A DNA stretch of 64,000 nucleotides, from contig NZ_CP067140.1 of the NCBI RefSeq assembly GCF_028553805.1, positions 1,240,001 through 1,304,000 on the forward strand, in the 5' to 3' direction. This document shows, piece after piece, positions 8,362-16,691 of the stretch (position 1 is its first letter; each line of letters opens with the position of its first letter). The translations under genes and the position numbers were made by a program. The DNA is from Paracoccus saliphilus. GTDB lineage: Bacteria; Pseudomonadota; Alphaproteobacteria; Rhodobacterales; Rhodobacteraceae. The notes beneath the pieces are model-generated. The model made no database searches and was not told the DNA's origin. It saw only the letters and a program-made list of their open reading frames with translations.

Positions 8362-9323
8362 TGTGGGTTGTTCCTGAGAAAGAGATCGCCGGTCTGATGA
8401 CCCCCGAAGCGGCATTCGATGCCGTCGAGGCGGTGTTCGCCGCAATGGCGAGCGGGGAAGCCAATAACTTCCCCGTCGTGCGTGAGGCGATCGGGCATGA
8501 GGATGCGCTTTACGGCTTCAAGGGCGGATTCGACAAGAGCGCCCTGAACCTGGGGCTGAAGGCCGGAGGTTACTGGCCGAACAACCAGAAACGCGACCTG
8601 ATCAATCATCAGTCCACCGTGTTTCTGTTCGACCCGGATACCGGGCGGGTTTCGGCAGCGGTCGGGGGCAACCTGCTGACCGCCCTGCGCACCGCCGCGG
8701 CAAGCGCCGTCTCGATCAAGCATCTTGCGCCGGAGGGGGCCAAGGTGCTGGGCATGATCGGTGCGGGCCATCAATCGGCGTTCCAGATGAAGGCCGCTGC
8801 CCGCGTGGGCAATTTCGAACGCGTCATCGGCTGGAACCCGCATCCCGAGATGCTGACCCGTCTGGCCGATACAGCCGCCGAACTGGGCCTGCCTTTCGAG
8901 GCGGTGGAGCTGCCCCGTCTTGGAGCAGAGGCGGATGTGATCATCTCGATCACCTCGGCTTTCGAGCCGCTTTTGATGGACGCCCATGTCAAGGGGCGCA
9001 CCCATATCGCCGCGATGGGCACCGATACCAAGGGCAAGCAGGAACTCGACCCGGCGCTGGTCGCGCGGGCGCGCCTGTTTACCGACGAGATTGCCCAATC
9101 GCTCAGCATAGGTGAATTTCAGCACGCCAGCGCGGCCGGAAGCATTTCCGACGGCGATGTCACCGCGATAGGCCAGGTCATCACTGGCAATCACGAGGGA
9201 CGCGGCGATGCGGAGATCACCATTTTCGACGGTACCGGTGTCGGGCTGCAGGATCTTGCGGTCGCGGGAGCCGTCGTCGATCTTGCCCGGCAGCAGGGAA
9301 AAGCCGTCGAGGTCGAGATCTGA
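8361..9323 (+). CDS. bhcD: Iminosuccinate reductase
   Basis: This 320-residue member of the ornithine cyclodeaminase/mu-crystallin family has a Rossmann motif GMIGAGHQS, a substrate-side lysine in LGLKAGGYWP, and the late DGTGVGLQDLAVAGAVVD. It reduces iminosuccinate to aspartate, regenerating the amino donor for BhcA. The ATG shares one base with the bhcC stop (TGATG), implying translational coupling. The cluster order A-B-C-D matches the described cycle of marine Proteobacteria and Paracoccus. Confidence 0.93.
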   Translation: MWVVPEKEIAGLMTPEAAFDAVEAVFAAMASGEANNFPVVREAIGHEDALYGFKGGFDKSALNLGLKAGGYWPNNQKRDLINHQSTVFLFDPDTGRVSAAVGGNLLTALRTAAASAVSIKHLAPEGAKVLGMIGAGHQSAFQMKAAARVGNFERVIGWNPHPEMLTRLADTAAELGLPFEAVELPRLGAEADVIISITSAFEPLLMDAHVKGRTHIAAMGTDTKGKQELDPALVARARLFTDEIAQSLSIGEFQHASAAGSISDGDVTAIGQVITGNHEGRGDAEITIFDGTGVGLQDLAVAGAVVDLARQQGKAVEVEI

Positions 9324-9358
9324 TAGAGTTCCGACAGTAGTGGAAAGGGAGGTCCGCA

Positions 9359-10852
9359 ATGTCTGATGCAAGCATTGAGGCCGGGAAGCTTGGGGCGGTG
9401 CATACCGTTGACGAGATCTTGCCCGCGCCAAAGCTCATCACTTTAGGGTTCCAGCATGTGCTGGTCATGTATGCGGGTGCGATCGCGGTTCCGCTGATCG
9501 TCGGCAGGGCGCTGCAATTGTCGGCCGAGGAGGTCGCATTCCTGATCTCGGCCGACCTGTTCGTCTGCGGGATCGTATCGATCATCCAGAGCCTTGGCAC
9601 GACACAATATTTCGGCATCAAGCTGCCGGTGATGATGGGCGTCACATTCGCCTCTGTCGGGCCGATGGTGGCGATTGCCTCGGCCACTCCGGGGCATGAA
9701 GGGGCAAGGGCGCTGTTCGGCTCGATCATCGCGGCGGGCCTGATTGGCATCCTGCTTGCGCCCCTGGTCAGCAAGATGCTGCGCTTCTTTCCGCCTGTGG
9801 TGACGGGAACGCTGATCCTGACCATCGGTATCAGCCTGATGCCCATCGGAATCAACTGGATCTTCGGGTTGCCGGTCGGACCGACCGCGCCCAAGATCGT
9901 CGCGCCGGAAGCACAGGAATGGCTCAACCAGGCGATGGCGGCGGGTGGCGTGCCCGAGAGCGTGCAGCTTGCCCCGACGGTGAAGAACCCGGCCTATGCC
10001 TCGGCCCAGAGTATCCTGATCGCGGTCCTGGTGCTGGGTACGATCCTGATCGTGTCGCGCTATGCCAGGGGCTTCCTCGCCAATATCGCGGTGCTGATCG
10101 GCATCGCTGTCGGCGGCGTGGTGGCAGCGATGCTGGGCATGATGCATTTCGAGAAGGTCGGAGAGGCAAGCTGGTTCGCCCTGATCAAGCCGCTGCATTT
10201 CGGCATGCCGATATTCGATCCGATCATGATCGTCACCATGCTGCTGGTCATGCTGGTCACGATGATCGAATCCACCGGCATGTTCCTTGCCCTCAGTGAT
10301 ATCTGCAAGAAGCCGCTGACCCAGAAATCGCTGGCCGCCGGTCTGCGGGCCGACGGGTTGGGCACGGCGATCGGTGGGCTGTTCAATACCTTCCCCTATA
10401 CCTCCTTCAGCCAGAATGTCGGCCTTGTCGGCGTCACCGGCATCCGCTCGCGCTTTGTCTGCGTGGCTGGGGGCGCGATCATGATCGTGCTGGGGCTCAT
10501 CCCCAAGATGGGTGCGCTGGTGGAAAGCCTGCCGACGACAGTTCTTGGCGGGGCCGGGCTGGTGATGTTCGGCATGGTCGCGGCGACTGGTGTGCGCATC
10601 CTTGCTCGGGTCGATTTCGTGAACAATCGCCATAACCTGTTCATCGTCGCGATCTCGGTCGGGATCGGGATGATCCCGATGATCGCGCCCAATTTCAATC
10701 AGTGGATGCCGCATGCGATCCACCCGTTGATTCATTCCGGCATCCTGCTGGCGGCGATCTCGGCGGTGCTCCTGAACTGGTTCTACAATGGTGCGCCGCA
10801 TGTCGATGAAGACAGCGTACGCGAGGCAGGACATGCATCGGATGCCCACTAA
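9359..10852 (+). CDS. NCS2-family purine (xanthine/urate) permease
   Basis: The 497-residue, multi-spanning protein has the nucleobase-ascorbate transporter signature QNVGLVGVTG and many hydrophobic helices, so it is an inner-membrane proton-coupled purine importer. A substrate of xanthine, urate or a related oxopurine is inferred from the neighbouring 8-oxoguanine deaminase and urate-degrading genes. AAGGGAGGT lies 4-6 bases upstream of the ATG. It starts only 35 bases after bhcD but serves a different pathway; whether it is read with the bhc operon is unclear. Its end overlaps the next gene's start. Confidence 0.85.
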   Translation: MSDASIEAGKLGAVHTVDEILPAPKLITLGFQHVLVMYAGAIAVPLIVGRALQLSAEEVAFLISADLFVCGIVSIIQSLGTTQYFGIKLPVMMGVTFASVGPMVAIASATPGHEGARALFGSIIAAGLIGILLAPLVSKMLRFFPPVVTGTLILTIGISLMPIGINWIFGLPVGPTAPKIVAPEAQEWLNQAMAAGGVPESVQLAPTVKNPAYASAQSILIAVLVLGTILIVSRYARGFLANIAVLIGIAVGGVVAAMLGMMHFEKVGEASWFALIKPLHFGMPIFDPIMIVTMLLVMLVTMIESTGMFLALSDICKKPLTQKSLAAGLRADGLGTAIGGLFNTFPYTSFSQNVGLVGVTGIRSRFVCVAGGAIMIVLGLIPKMGALVESLPTTVLGGAGLVMFGMVAATGVRILARVDFVNNRHNLFIVAISVGIGMIPMIAPNFNQWMPHAIHPLIHSGILLAAISAVLLNWFYNGAPHVDEDSVREAGHASDAH

Positions 10853-12185
10853 GCTGCTGATCCGCAACGCCGATGCCGTCGTCACCATGGACGAGGCACG
10901 GCAAGAGATCGCAGGCGGCGATGTGCTGGTCGAGAACGGAAAAATCGTTGCGGTGGGCCAGGGCCTGCCGCGCGATGATGCCGAAATCGTCGAGGCCGGG
11001 GGCTGTGTTGTCACACCCGGCCTCGTGAACACCCATCACCACCTGTTCCAGACCCTGACCCGTGCCGTTCCAGCCGCCCAGGATGCTGCGCTTTTTGGTT
11101 GGCTGCGGACGCTCTATCCAATCTGGTCGCGGATGGGGCCCGAGGATATCCGCCTGTCGGCGCAGGTCGGCCTGGCCGAGCTTGCGCTGTCGGGCTGCAC
11201 CTGCAGTTCGGATCATTTGTATTTGTTTCCAAATGGTTCGCGGTTGGATGACAGTATCGAGGCCGCGGCGGATATCGGCATCCGGTTCACCGCCACGCGC
11301 GGGGCCATGTCAATCGGCGAGAGCAAGGGCGGCTTGCCGCCCGATGCGCTGGTCGAGGACGAGCCCGCGATCCTGCGCGACAGCGAGCGGGTGGTGGATG
11401 CGTTTCACGATGCGGGCGAGGGAGCGATGGTGCAGGTGGCGCTGGCGCCCTGTTCGCCCTTTTCTGTCAGCCGGGAACTGATGCGCGATGCTGCGGTGCT
11501 GGCGCGGGAAAAGGGCGTGCGTCTGCATACCCACCTGGCCGAGAATGACGAGGATGTCCGTTATTCTCTGGATAATTTCGGAATGCTGCCAGGGGATTAT
11601 GCGGAAAGTCTTGGTTGGACCGGGGATGATGTCTGGCATGCCCATTGCGTGAAACTGTCGGACCCGGAGATCGATCTTTTCGCCCGGAGCGGAACCGGCG
11701 TGGCGCATTGCCCCTGCTCGAACGCGCGGCTGGCCAGCGGCATCGCCCCGGTGCGGGCGATGCGTGACAGGGGCGTGCCGGTGGGGTTGGGCGTAGATGG
11801 CTCAGCCTCCAATGATTCCAGTCACTTGGGCGCAGAGGCGCGACAGGCGATGCTGGTTGCCCGGCTGAAGGACGGCCCCGCGGCGATGGGGGCGCGCGAG
11901 GCGCTGGAGATCGCTACGCTTGGTGGTGCCCGGGTGTTGGGACGCAGCGATATCGGCGCCTTGCGTCCGGGTATGCAGGCCGATCTGGTCCTGTGGGATA
12001 TCAATGAGTTACCTGCCGCCGGTCAATGGGATCCGGTCGCGACGCTGGTGTTCTGCGCCCCGATCCGGCCCAGGGCGGTCTATGTGCGGGGCAGGGCGGT
12101 GGTCGCGGACCATCAGCTTTTGACCGCCGATCCGCGTGACTTGCGGACGCGGGCGCAGAAGGCTGTGGCCCGGCTGGCAGGATAG
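10842..12185 (+). CDS. 8-oxoguanine deaminase-like amidohydrolase
   Basis: This 447-residue amidohydrolase has the metal motif NTHHHLFQTLTR, a second metal histidine in HTHLAEND, HCVKLSD, and GVDGSASNDSS with the catalytic aspartate. The NTHHHxxQ form is typical of 8-oxoguanine deaminases and hydroxy-triazine hydrolases rather than ordinary guanine deaminase. It would convert 8-oxoguanine to urate, matching the urate-using genes downstream. The start at 10842 has AGGCAGG about 11 bases upstream; an ATG at 10833 is nearly as good. It overlaps the permease by 11 bases. Confidence 0.78.
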   Translation: MPTKLLIRNADAVVTMDEARQEIAGGDVLVENGKIVAVGQGLPRDDAEIVEAGGCVVTPGLVNTHHHLFQTLTRAVPAAQDAALFGWLRTLYPIWSRMGPEDIRLSAQVGLAELALSGCTCSSDHLYLFPNGSRLDDSIEAAADIGIRFTATRGAMSIGESKGGLPPDALVEDEPAILRDSERVVDAFHDAGEGAMVQVALAPCSPFSVSRELMRDAAVLAREKGVRLHTHLAENDEDVRYSLDNFGMLPGDYAESLGWTGDDVWHAHCVKLSDPEIDLFARSGTGVAHCPCSNARLASGIAPVRAMRDRGVPVGLGVDGSASNDSSHLGAEARQAMLVARLKDGPAAMGAREALEIATLGGARVLGRSDIGALRPGMQADLVLWDINELPAAGQWDPVATLVFCAPIRPRAVYVRGRAVVADHQLLTADPRDLRTRAQKAVARLAG

Positions 12186-12186
12186 C

Positions 12187-12320
12187 GCAACAGCGGCGTG
12201 CGTTGCGTCCCTGTGAGACGCGCAACGCCATGCCCGGCTTGACACGGGAAATACCGGGTTTTCGGCTGCACAGCCCGTACACCACGCGTGCACAACCTGT
12301 ACACAGGGCGTACACAGGCA
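12187..12320 (-). repeat. 134-bp dispersed element with 11-bp GTGYAC units, copy 1
   Basis: Read on the minus strand from 12320, this block aligns without gaps to 56597-56730; a hand count gives about 95 of 134 identical bases. Its first part is five consecutive 11-base units, each starting GTGTAC, GTGCAC or GTGCAG (12315 down to 12261). The block lies between the convergent ends of the 8-oxoguanine deaminase and Hint genes. The frame LPVYALCTGCARVVYGLCS is open through it, but no good start or ribosome site is seen, so I treat it as non-coding. I do not recognise the family. Confidence 0.7.
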
Positions 12321-12470
12321 GCGTGCGTTGCGCAGCGAGGATCAGATGTTCGTGATCGGGAACCTCGCCGCAGGCATGATCGGTTCCAGCGGACCGGTGA
12401 TCGTGGCCGAAACCCGCTAGCATGCCGCCCAGAACCCTTGTGGATACCCATGATCTCGACCGGCGGATGT

Positions 12471-13592
12471 TCAGCCCGTCAAAATATGCCGGATATGTTT
12501 TTTGCGTTCCGCGAATGGTCTTGCCGGCGCTGCCTGAAAGTTTCCGTCGGCGATCCCGGGGAAGATGGCGGCGATTTCATCGCGTCCTTCTTGCGTGATT
12601 GCCTGCAATGCCTGGCTTCCAAGATACAGGCTTTCTGAAAGGCATCCATTGCTCCAGAGAATTTCATGCTCGTCCAGCAGGACATGATAATAGGTGATCT
12701 CTGCGAGATCGGAGACATCGATTCCCGGGAGTTCGGTCAGCTTCTTGACCGGCACCAGGATTTCGTCGGTGCCGAACAGATCGATTGCTTGCGAGGATCG
12801 GAGCATGACGCGATGCTGCGGCGATAATGTCAGCGGTATCGAGGGCCGGTTATCGCCAAGAGCCCCGGCCTGGATGGTCACAGGGCGAAGTTTCGGGTTG
12901 GCTTCAAGTTCCGACCCAGAGATCGATCGGGACCCGATCCAGCGAATGGGCTGGTAGCCATTGTCGAATGTCAGAAGCAGGTCCCCGATCCGTAGATCCT
13001 GCACGTCGCGCAGGCCATCGGCGGTGTCAAGGAAGGTTCCGGCAGCGAAACAGATGGGGAAGGGGGCGTTCTGGCTGCTTAGCAGGGTACCACCATACAA
13101 ATACCCATTGTCAATTTTGCCGATCGTGTAGCTTGTCAGGCGCACACCGGGATGATCCTTGATATAGCCAGCAATTTTCAGTCGGAGATGGTTGATCGGG
13201 TTCACCAGGATGTCGCCCGTCAACATTTCGCGATCGGATGTCCCGAGGAAGAATAACTGGGCACCTTTTGGGTGAACTACCTCGTGATCGTCATCGAAAT
13301 GCAGGGTTATTGCCGCCTCTCTAAACGCTTGTACGGAATGAGACACGCCATCCACCACGACGCGCGTGCCCTTGGTGGAGTCATGTGGCGCTTCGTATTC
13401 CATGACTATGTTGTCCCAAAGGATTCCTTCGTTCTGATTGCCGTCTTTAAAGTCGAAATGGGTGAGAGTTTCCGATACATTGAAAGTCGGGTTCTCTAAT
13501 TCATCAGGCGGTTGGATAGGGTTGGAATTCATTTCCGTGTCGGGGAATACATCCCTGATGATGAATGACTTGATCCCGTAAATATCTGGCAT
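12471..13592 (-). CDS. Hint-domain (hedgehog/intein-fold) protein
   Basis: The 373-residue product has an uncharacterised N-terminal part of about 180 residues and then a Hint domain of the bacterial type: CFAAGTFLDTADG with the nucleophilic cysteine at about residue 181, LRIGDLLLTFDNG, QPIRWIGSR, and LSPQHRVML. Such domains cleave their own polypeptide at the cysteine; in Rhodobacterales they occur in secreted or surface proteins of unknown role. No classical signal peptide is visible. The start at 13592 has AAGGAAGCAGG about 9 bases upstream. It sits inside a purine-degradation locus without an obvious link. Confidence 0.82.
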   Translation of the reverse strand: MPDIYGIKSFIIRDVFPDTEMNSNPIQPPDELENPTFNVSETLTHFDFKDGNQNEGILWDNIVMEYEAPHDSTKGTRVVVDGVSHSVQAFREAAITLHFDDDHEVVHPKGAQLFFLGTSDREMLTGDILVNPINHLRLKIAGYIKDHPGVRLTSYTIGKIDNGYLYGGTLLSSQNAPFPICFAAGTFLDTADGLRDVQDLRIGDLLLTFDNGYQPIRWIGSRSISGSELEANPKLRPVTIQAGALGDNRPSIPLTLSPQHRVMLRSSQAIDLFGTDEILVPVKKLTELPGIDVSDLAEITYYHVLLDEHEILWSNGCLSESLYLGSQALQAITQEGRDEIAAIFPGIADGNFQAAPARPFAERKKHIRHILTG

Positions 13593-13904
13593 AACTGATA
13601 ACCTGCTTCCTTGATCCGCGACAATCCGGATGATTTGTTTCGGAGCATGAGGGAAGCACATGAAATCAGAGATTTATACTTAATGAACAAACCTTTAAAC
13701 ATTTTACGGACCTGTCGCATCCATATGGGTGCAACCTCGGAGCCACCCTTGGGAGGACATCCGATGTCACCGGGACTGACGGCTGTCACGTAGCCCGCCC
13801 CACCAATTTTCTATGAAAATTATAGACTGCCTTGCCTTCACGCCCTCTCGTCTTACCGGCAGGATCGGTTATCAATGAATTAGTGATAATCAGGGGAGGC
13901 GCAG
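13593..13904. other. AT-richer gap upstream of the Hint gene and uraH
   Basis: This 312-base divergent gap must carry the promoters of the Hint gene (minus) and of uraH (plus). It is visibly richer in A and T than its surroundings around 13660-13720 and 13800-13890. A 60-codon frame from 13611 on the plus strand has no convincing ribosome site and resembles nothing I know. No clear promoter pair could be singled out. Confidence 0.4.
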
Positions 13905-14258
13905 ATGCCGGGTTACCTGACAACCCATGTTCTCGATACCGCCCGCGGCAAGCCTGCCGAGGGGATGGAGGTGGTGCTGTATCGTCTGCAGGACGGGCAG
14001 CGGGTCGAATTGGCACGGCTGACAACCAATGCCGATGGCCGCACCGACCGGCAAATCCTGCCGGAAAGCGAATTCGAAACCGGCGTTTACGAGCTGGAAT
14101 TCCATGCCGGCGCGTGGATGGATACGACGGGAATCCCGGCGGAAACCCCGCGTTTCCTGGACGTGATCCCGATCCGTTTCGGTATGTCGCAGCAGGACCA
14201 TTACCACGTGCCGCTGCTGATCTCGCCCTTCGGCTATTCGACCTATCGGGGGAGTTGA
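13905..14258 (+). CDS. uraH: 5-hydroxyisourate hydrolase
   Basis: The product (117 residues) is a transthyretin-related protein with the N-terminal [11 protein letters not shown], an arginine in LYRLQDG, and the diagnostic C-terminal YRGS, the residues that form the active site. It hydrolyses 5-hydroxyisourate, the product of urate oxidation, to OHCU. GGGGAGG lies about 5 bases upstream of the ATG. It is followed after three bases by puuD, whose product supplies its substrate. Confidence 0.93.
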   Translation: MPGYLTTHVLDTARGKPAEGMEVVLYRLQDGQRVELARLTTNADGRTDRQILPESEFETGVYELEFHAGAWMDTTGIPAETPRFLDVIPIRFGMSQQDHYHVPLLISPFGYSTYRGS

Positions 14259-14261
14259 GCG

Positions 14262-15515
14262 ATGATTCCCGATTATGTCGTCATCTGGGAATGGCTGAGC
14301 TTTGCCGTCCGTTGGGTCCACGTTATCACGGCCATCGCCTGGATCGGCTCTTCCTTCTATTTCATCGCGCTGGACCTGGGGTTGCAAAAGTCACCCGGCT
14401 TGCCCAAGGGCGCGCATGGCGATGAATGGCAGGTTCATGGCGGCGGCTTTTACCATATCCAGAAATATCTCGTCGCGCCGGAGCGGATGCCCGAGCACCT
14501 GACATGGTTCAAATGGGAAAGCTATGCGACATGGCTTTCTGGCGCGGCACTGTTGATGGTGACCTATTGGGCCGGGGCGAACCTGTACCTGGTCGATCCG
14601 GCCAAGATGGAACTGGCGCAATGGCAGGCCATCCTGATCTCGGGCGCATCGCTGGCGATCGGCTGGCTGATCTATGACACGCTGTGCAAATCGCCGCTCG
14701 GGGAACGCCCAACAGTGCTGATGCTGCTTCTGTTCGCGGCGCTGGTCGTCATGGGCTGGGGCTATGACCAGGTCTTTACCGGGCGGGCGGCGCTGCTGCA
14801 TCTGGGCGCGTTCACCGCGACCATCATGACCGCGAATGTGTTCCTGATCATCATGCCGAACCAGCGCATCGTGGTGGCCGATCTCAAGGCCGGACGCGCG
14901 CCCGATCCGAAATACGGAAAAATCGCCAAGCTGCGTTCGACGCATAACAACTACCTGACCCTGCCGGTCATCTTCCTGATGCTGTCGAACCATTACCCGC
15001 TGGCCTTCGCAAGCGACTACAACTGGCTGATCGCGGCGCTGATCTTCCTGATGGGGGTGACGATCCGGCATTTCTTCAACACCATGCATGCCCGCAAGGG
15101 CGAGCTGTGGTGGACATGGGCGGTAACCACGGTGCTGTTCATCATGATCATGTGGCTGAGCTCCATCGGTCTCAACCAAGATACGCTGGAAAATGCCGAG
15201 ACCCGTGCCCTGACCCCGGTCGAGACCCGTTACGCCGAGGCGGCGGGTTTCGACGAGGTCGCCAGCATCGTGGCGGGGCGCTGTTCCATGTGCCACGCGC
15301 GCGAGCCGGTCTATGAGGGTATCTACCATGCGCCCAAGGGGCTGTTCCTCGAAGCGCCCTCGGACATCGCCCGGGCGGCGCGCGAGATCTATGTGCAAGC
15401 GGGGCTGACCGATGCCATGCCGCCTGCCAATGTCAGCTTCATGGAAGATGAGGAACGAGCCAAGGTGATCCGCTGGTTCCGCGCGGCAGGGGGCGCCGAT
15501 CTCGCCGGGATGTAG
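14262..15515 (+). CDS. puuD: Membrane urate oxidase with C-terminal cytochrome c domain
   Basis: The 417-residue protein has about eight membrane helices in its N-terminal three quarters (WVHVITAIAWIGSSFYF and others) and a C-terminal cytochrome c domain with the haem motif CSMCH at about residues 341-345. This is the layout of PuuD, which oxidises urate to 5-hydroxyisourate and passes electrons to the respiratory chain instead of oxygen. It directly follows uraH. Some relatives function in a different electron context, but the pairing makes the urate role likely. Confidence 0.9.
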   Translation: MIPDYVVIWEWLSFAVRWVHVITAIAWIGSSFYFIALDLGLQKSPGLPKGAHGDEWQVHGGGFYHIQKYLVAPERMPEHLTWFKWESYATWLSGAALLMVTYWAGANLYLVDPAKMELAQWQAILISGASLAIGWLIYDTLCKSPLGERPTVLMLLLFAALVVMGWGYDQVFTGRAALLHLGAFTATIMTANVFLIIMPNQRIVVADLKAGRAPDPKYGKIAKLRSTHNNYLTLPVIFLMLSNHYPLAFASDYNWLIAALIFLMGVTIRHFFNTMHARKGELWWTWAVTTVLFIMIMWLSSIGLNQDTLENAETRALTPVETRYAEAAGFDEVASIVAGRCSMCHAREPVYEGIYHAPKGLFLEAPSDIARAAREIYVQAGLTDAMPPANVSFMEDEERAKVIRWFRAAGGADLAGM

Positions 15516-15603
15516 GAGCTCGGGCTGTCTTGTCCTTCTGTGCAACGGCCTCTCGTGATAGTTCTCGACATGACCGCCATTCGCGAAGTCTGCTTTTCCC
15601 TGC

Positions 15604-15668
15604 CTCTTCTTCTTTGTCCAAATACCTCGGGGAGTCGCCGGAACGGCGACGGGGCAAAGCCCCGCAAG
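15604..15668 (-). repeat. Dispersed hairpin plus GAAGAAGAAA element, copy B
   Basis: Read on the minus strand it has GCGGGGCTTTGCCCCG, then a second small hairpin, CCCCGAGGTATTTGG and AAGAAGAAG. This matches the copies at 366-460 and 55236-55285. It lies in the convergent gap between puuD and the gene ending at 15698. Confidence 0.65.
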
Positions 15669-15697
15669 ACAATCCCGCCCGTCGTCGCCAGGGCCCT

Positions 15698-16573
15698 CTA
15701 TGGCAGGATGAACTCAACCCCTGGAAGCGCCGCGATTTCCGCGACATCGCGATAATAATTGTCCGTTACCTCGTCGACCAGTTCCTGGGTCCAGCCGGGC
15801 AGTTTGATGTCTTGATCAAGGGCTTCTGTTGCGGAATGCCCCTGCAACATCTGGGTGCAGAGCGCACGGCGGTCGGCGATGGAAAGCTGATCGCGACTGC
15901 TCATCGCATCGCGCAGTTTTTCGGTGCCGGCGCTGTCGAGTAATTCATCCATGTACAGCATCCCTCCCTTAAGCGGTGCATCGGGGGCGATGTCACCGAC
16001 GAGCCGGACCACCTCGGGCCAGACGAGCGGAACATCCTCGTGGCACCAGATGACGACTCGCCGTCCCTGGGCTGCCTGAACCATGCGCTGCGCAGCCTCG
16101 CGCCAGCGCAGATCCAGCGGATGGCGTCCCTGCATGAGCACATTGTAATCGCCGGTCTTGAACTTCGGCAGCATGTCGGAGAGCAATGTGGCGGGGTTCC
16201 GGATCGCCATGAAGAATTCGGAATCATACTTGGGGAACAGGTTGGCCAGCGCGGCCACCCGGTTGCCGATCTGCGGATACAGCCCCTCTCGCCCGACGAT
16301 TCGACCGACCGCACCCATGAAGGTGGGCGTGGAGAAGATCACCCGCTCCGGATCGTCCGTGGTCAGCAGGGCGTCGAGGATGACTTCCTCCATCTCGACG
16401 GTGGCAGGCCCGCCCTTGAGCGGCATCAGCGCCTGTTCGAACAGCCCGCTATGCCTGCTGGGCGGTACGATCTCCGTCCCGTTCTTCAGCAGCCATTCGC
16501 GATTGTTCAGCAGCGTTTTCAGTAACCGGTCGTCATCCGTTCCATGTACGCCGATATGAAATACCATCTGCAT
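15698..16573 (-). CDS. Uncharacterised protein, possibly sulfotransferase-like
   Basis: The 291-residue soluble product begins FHIGVHGTDDDRLLKTLL, which resembles the start of P-loop sulfotransferase-like proteins (a short strand, then a helix running on from a dyad of small residues), and later has FFMAIRNPATLLSDML, a segment similar in character to the RxP region of such enzymes. No canonical PAPS-binding loop is clear, so the family is uncertain. It is divergent from the ABC permease, with the gap holding both promoters. No functional link to the neighbours is visible. Confidence 0.6.
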   Translation of the reverse strand: MQMVFHIGVHGTDDDRLLKTLLNNREWLLKNGTEIVPPSRHSGLFEQALMPLKGGPATVEMEEVILDALLTTDDPERVIFSTPTFMGAVGRIVGREGLYPQIGNRVAALANLFPKYDSEFFMAIRNPATLLSDMLPKFKTGDYNVLMQGRHPLDLRWREAAQRMVQAAQGRRVVIWCHEDVPLVWPEVVRLVGDIAPDAPLKGGMLYMDELLDSAGTEKLRDAMSSRDQLSIADRRALCTQMLQGHSATEALDQDIKLPGWTQELVDEVTDNYYRDVAEIAALPGVEFILP

Positions 16574-16691
16574 GTGGTTTGTCCTCTTGAATACGATAAA
16601 CCTTGCACATCAAAATCTACGAGATGCAAATCACGGCGCACATTACCCGGCAAAGATAGACAGTCAAACCGCTTTGCGCTATCGGCCCGAT

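Noticed and set aside
6892..8445. 517-codon open frame on the minus strand across bhcB-bhcC
   Set aside because: It is antisense to strong, motif-bearing genes, its product is His/Gln/Arg-rich without domains, and it is explained by GC-rich codon use in the opposite frame.
9443..11032. 529-codon minus-strand frame opposite the purine permease
   Set aside because: Extremely His/Asp/Arg/Gln-rich composition, the usual mirror of a membrane protein gene; no ribosome site or motif.
12001..12423. 140-codon frame through repeat copy 1 as a protein gene
   Set aside because: The similarity to copy 2 comes mainly from the 11-bp units, changes fall at all codon positions, the frame overlaps the deaminase 3' end, and no ribosome site is seen; kept only as an alternative in the finding.
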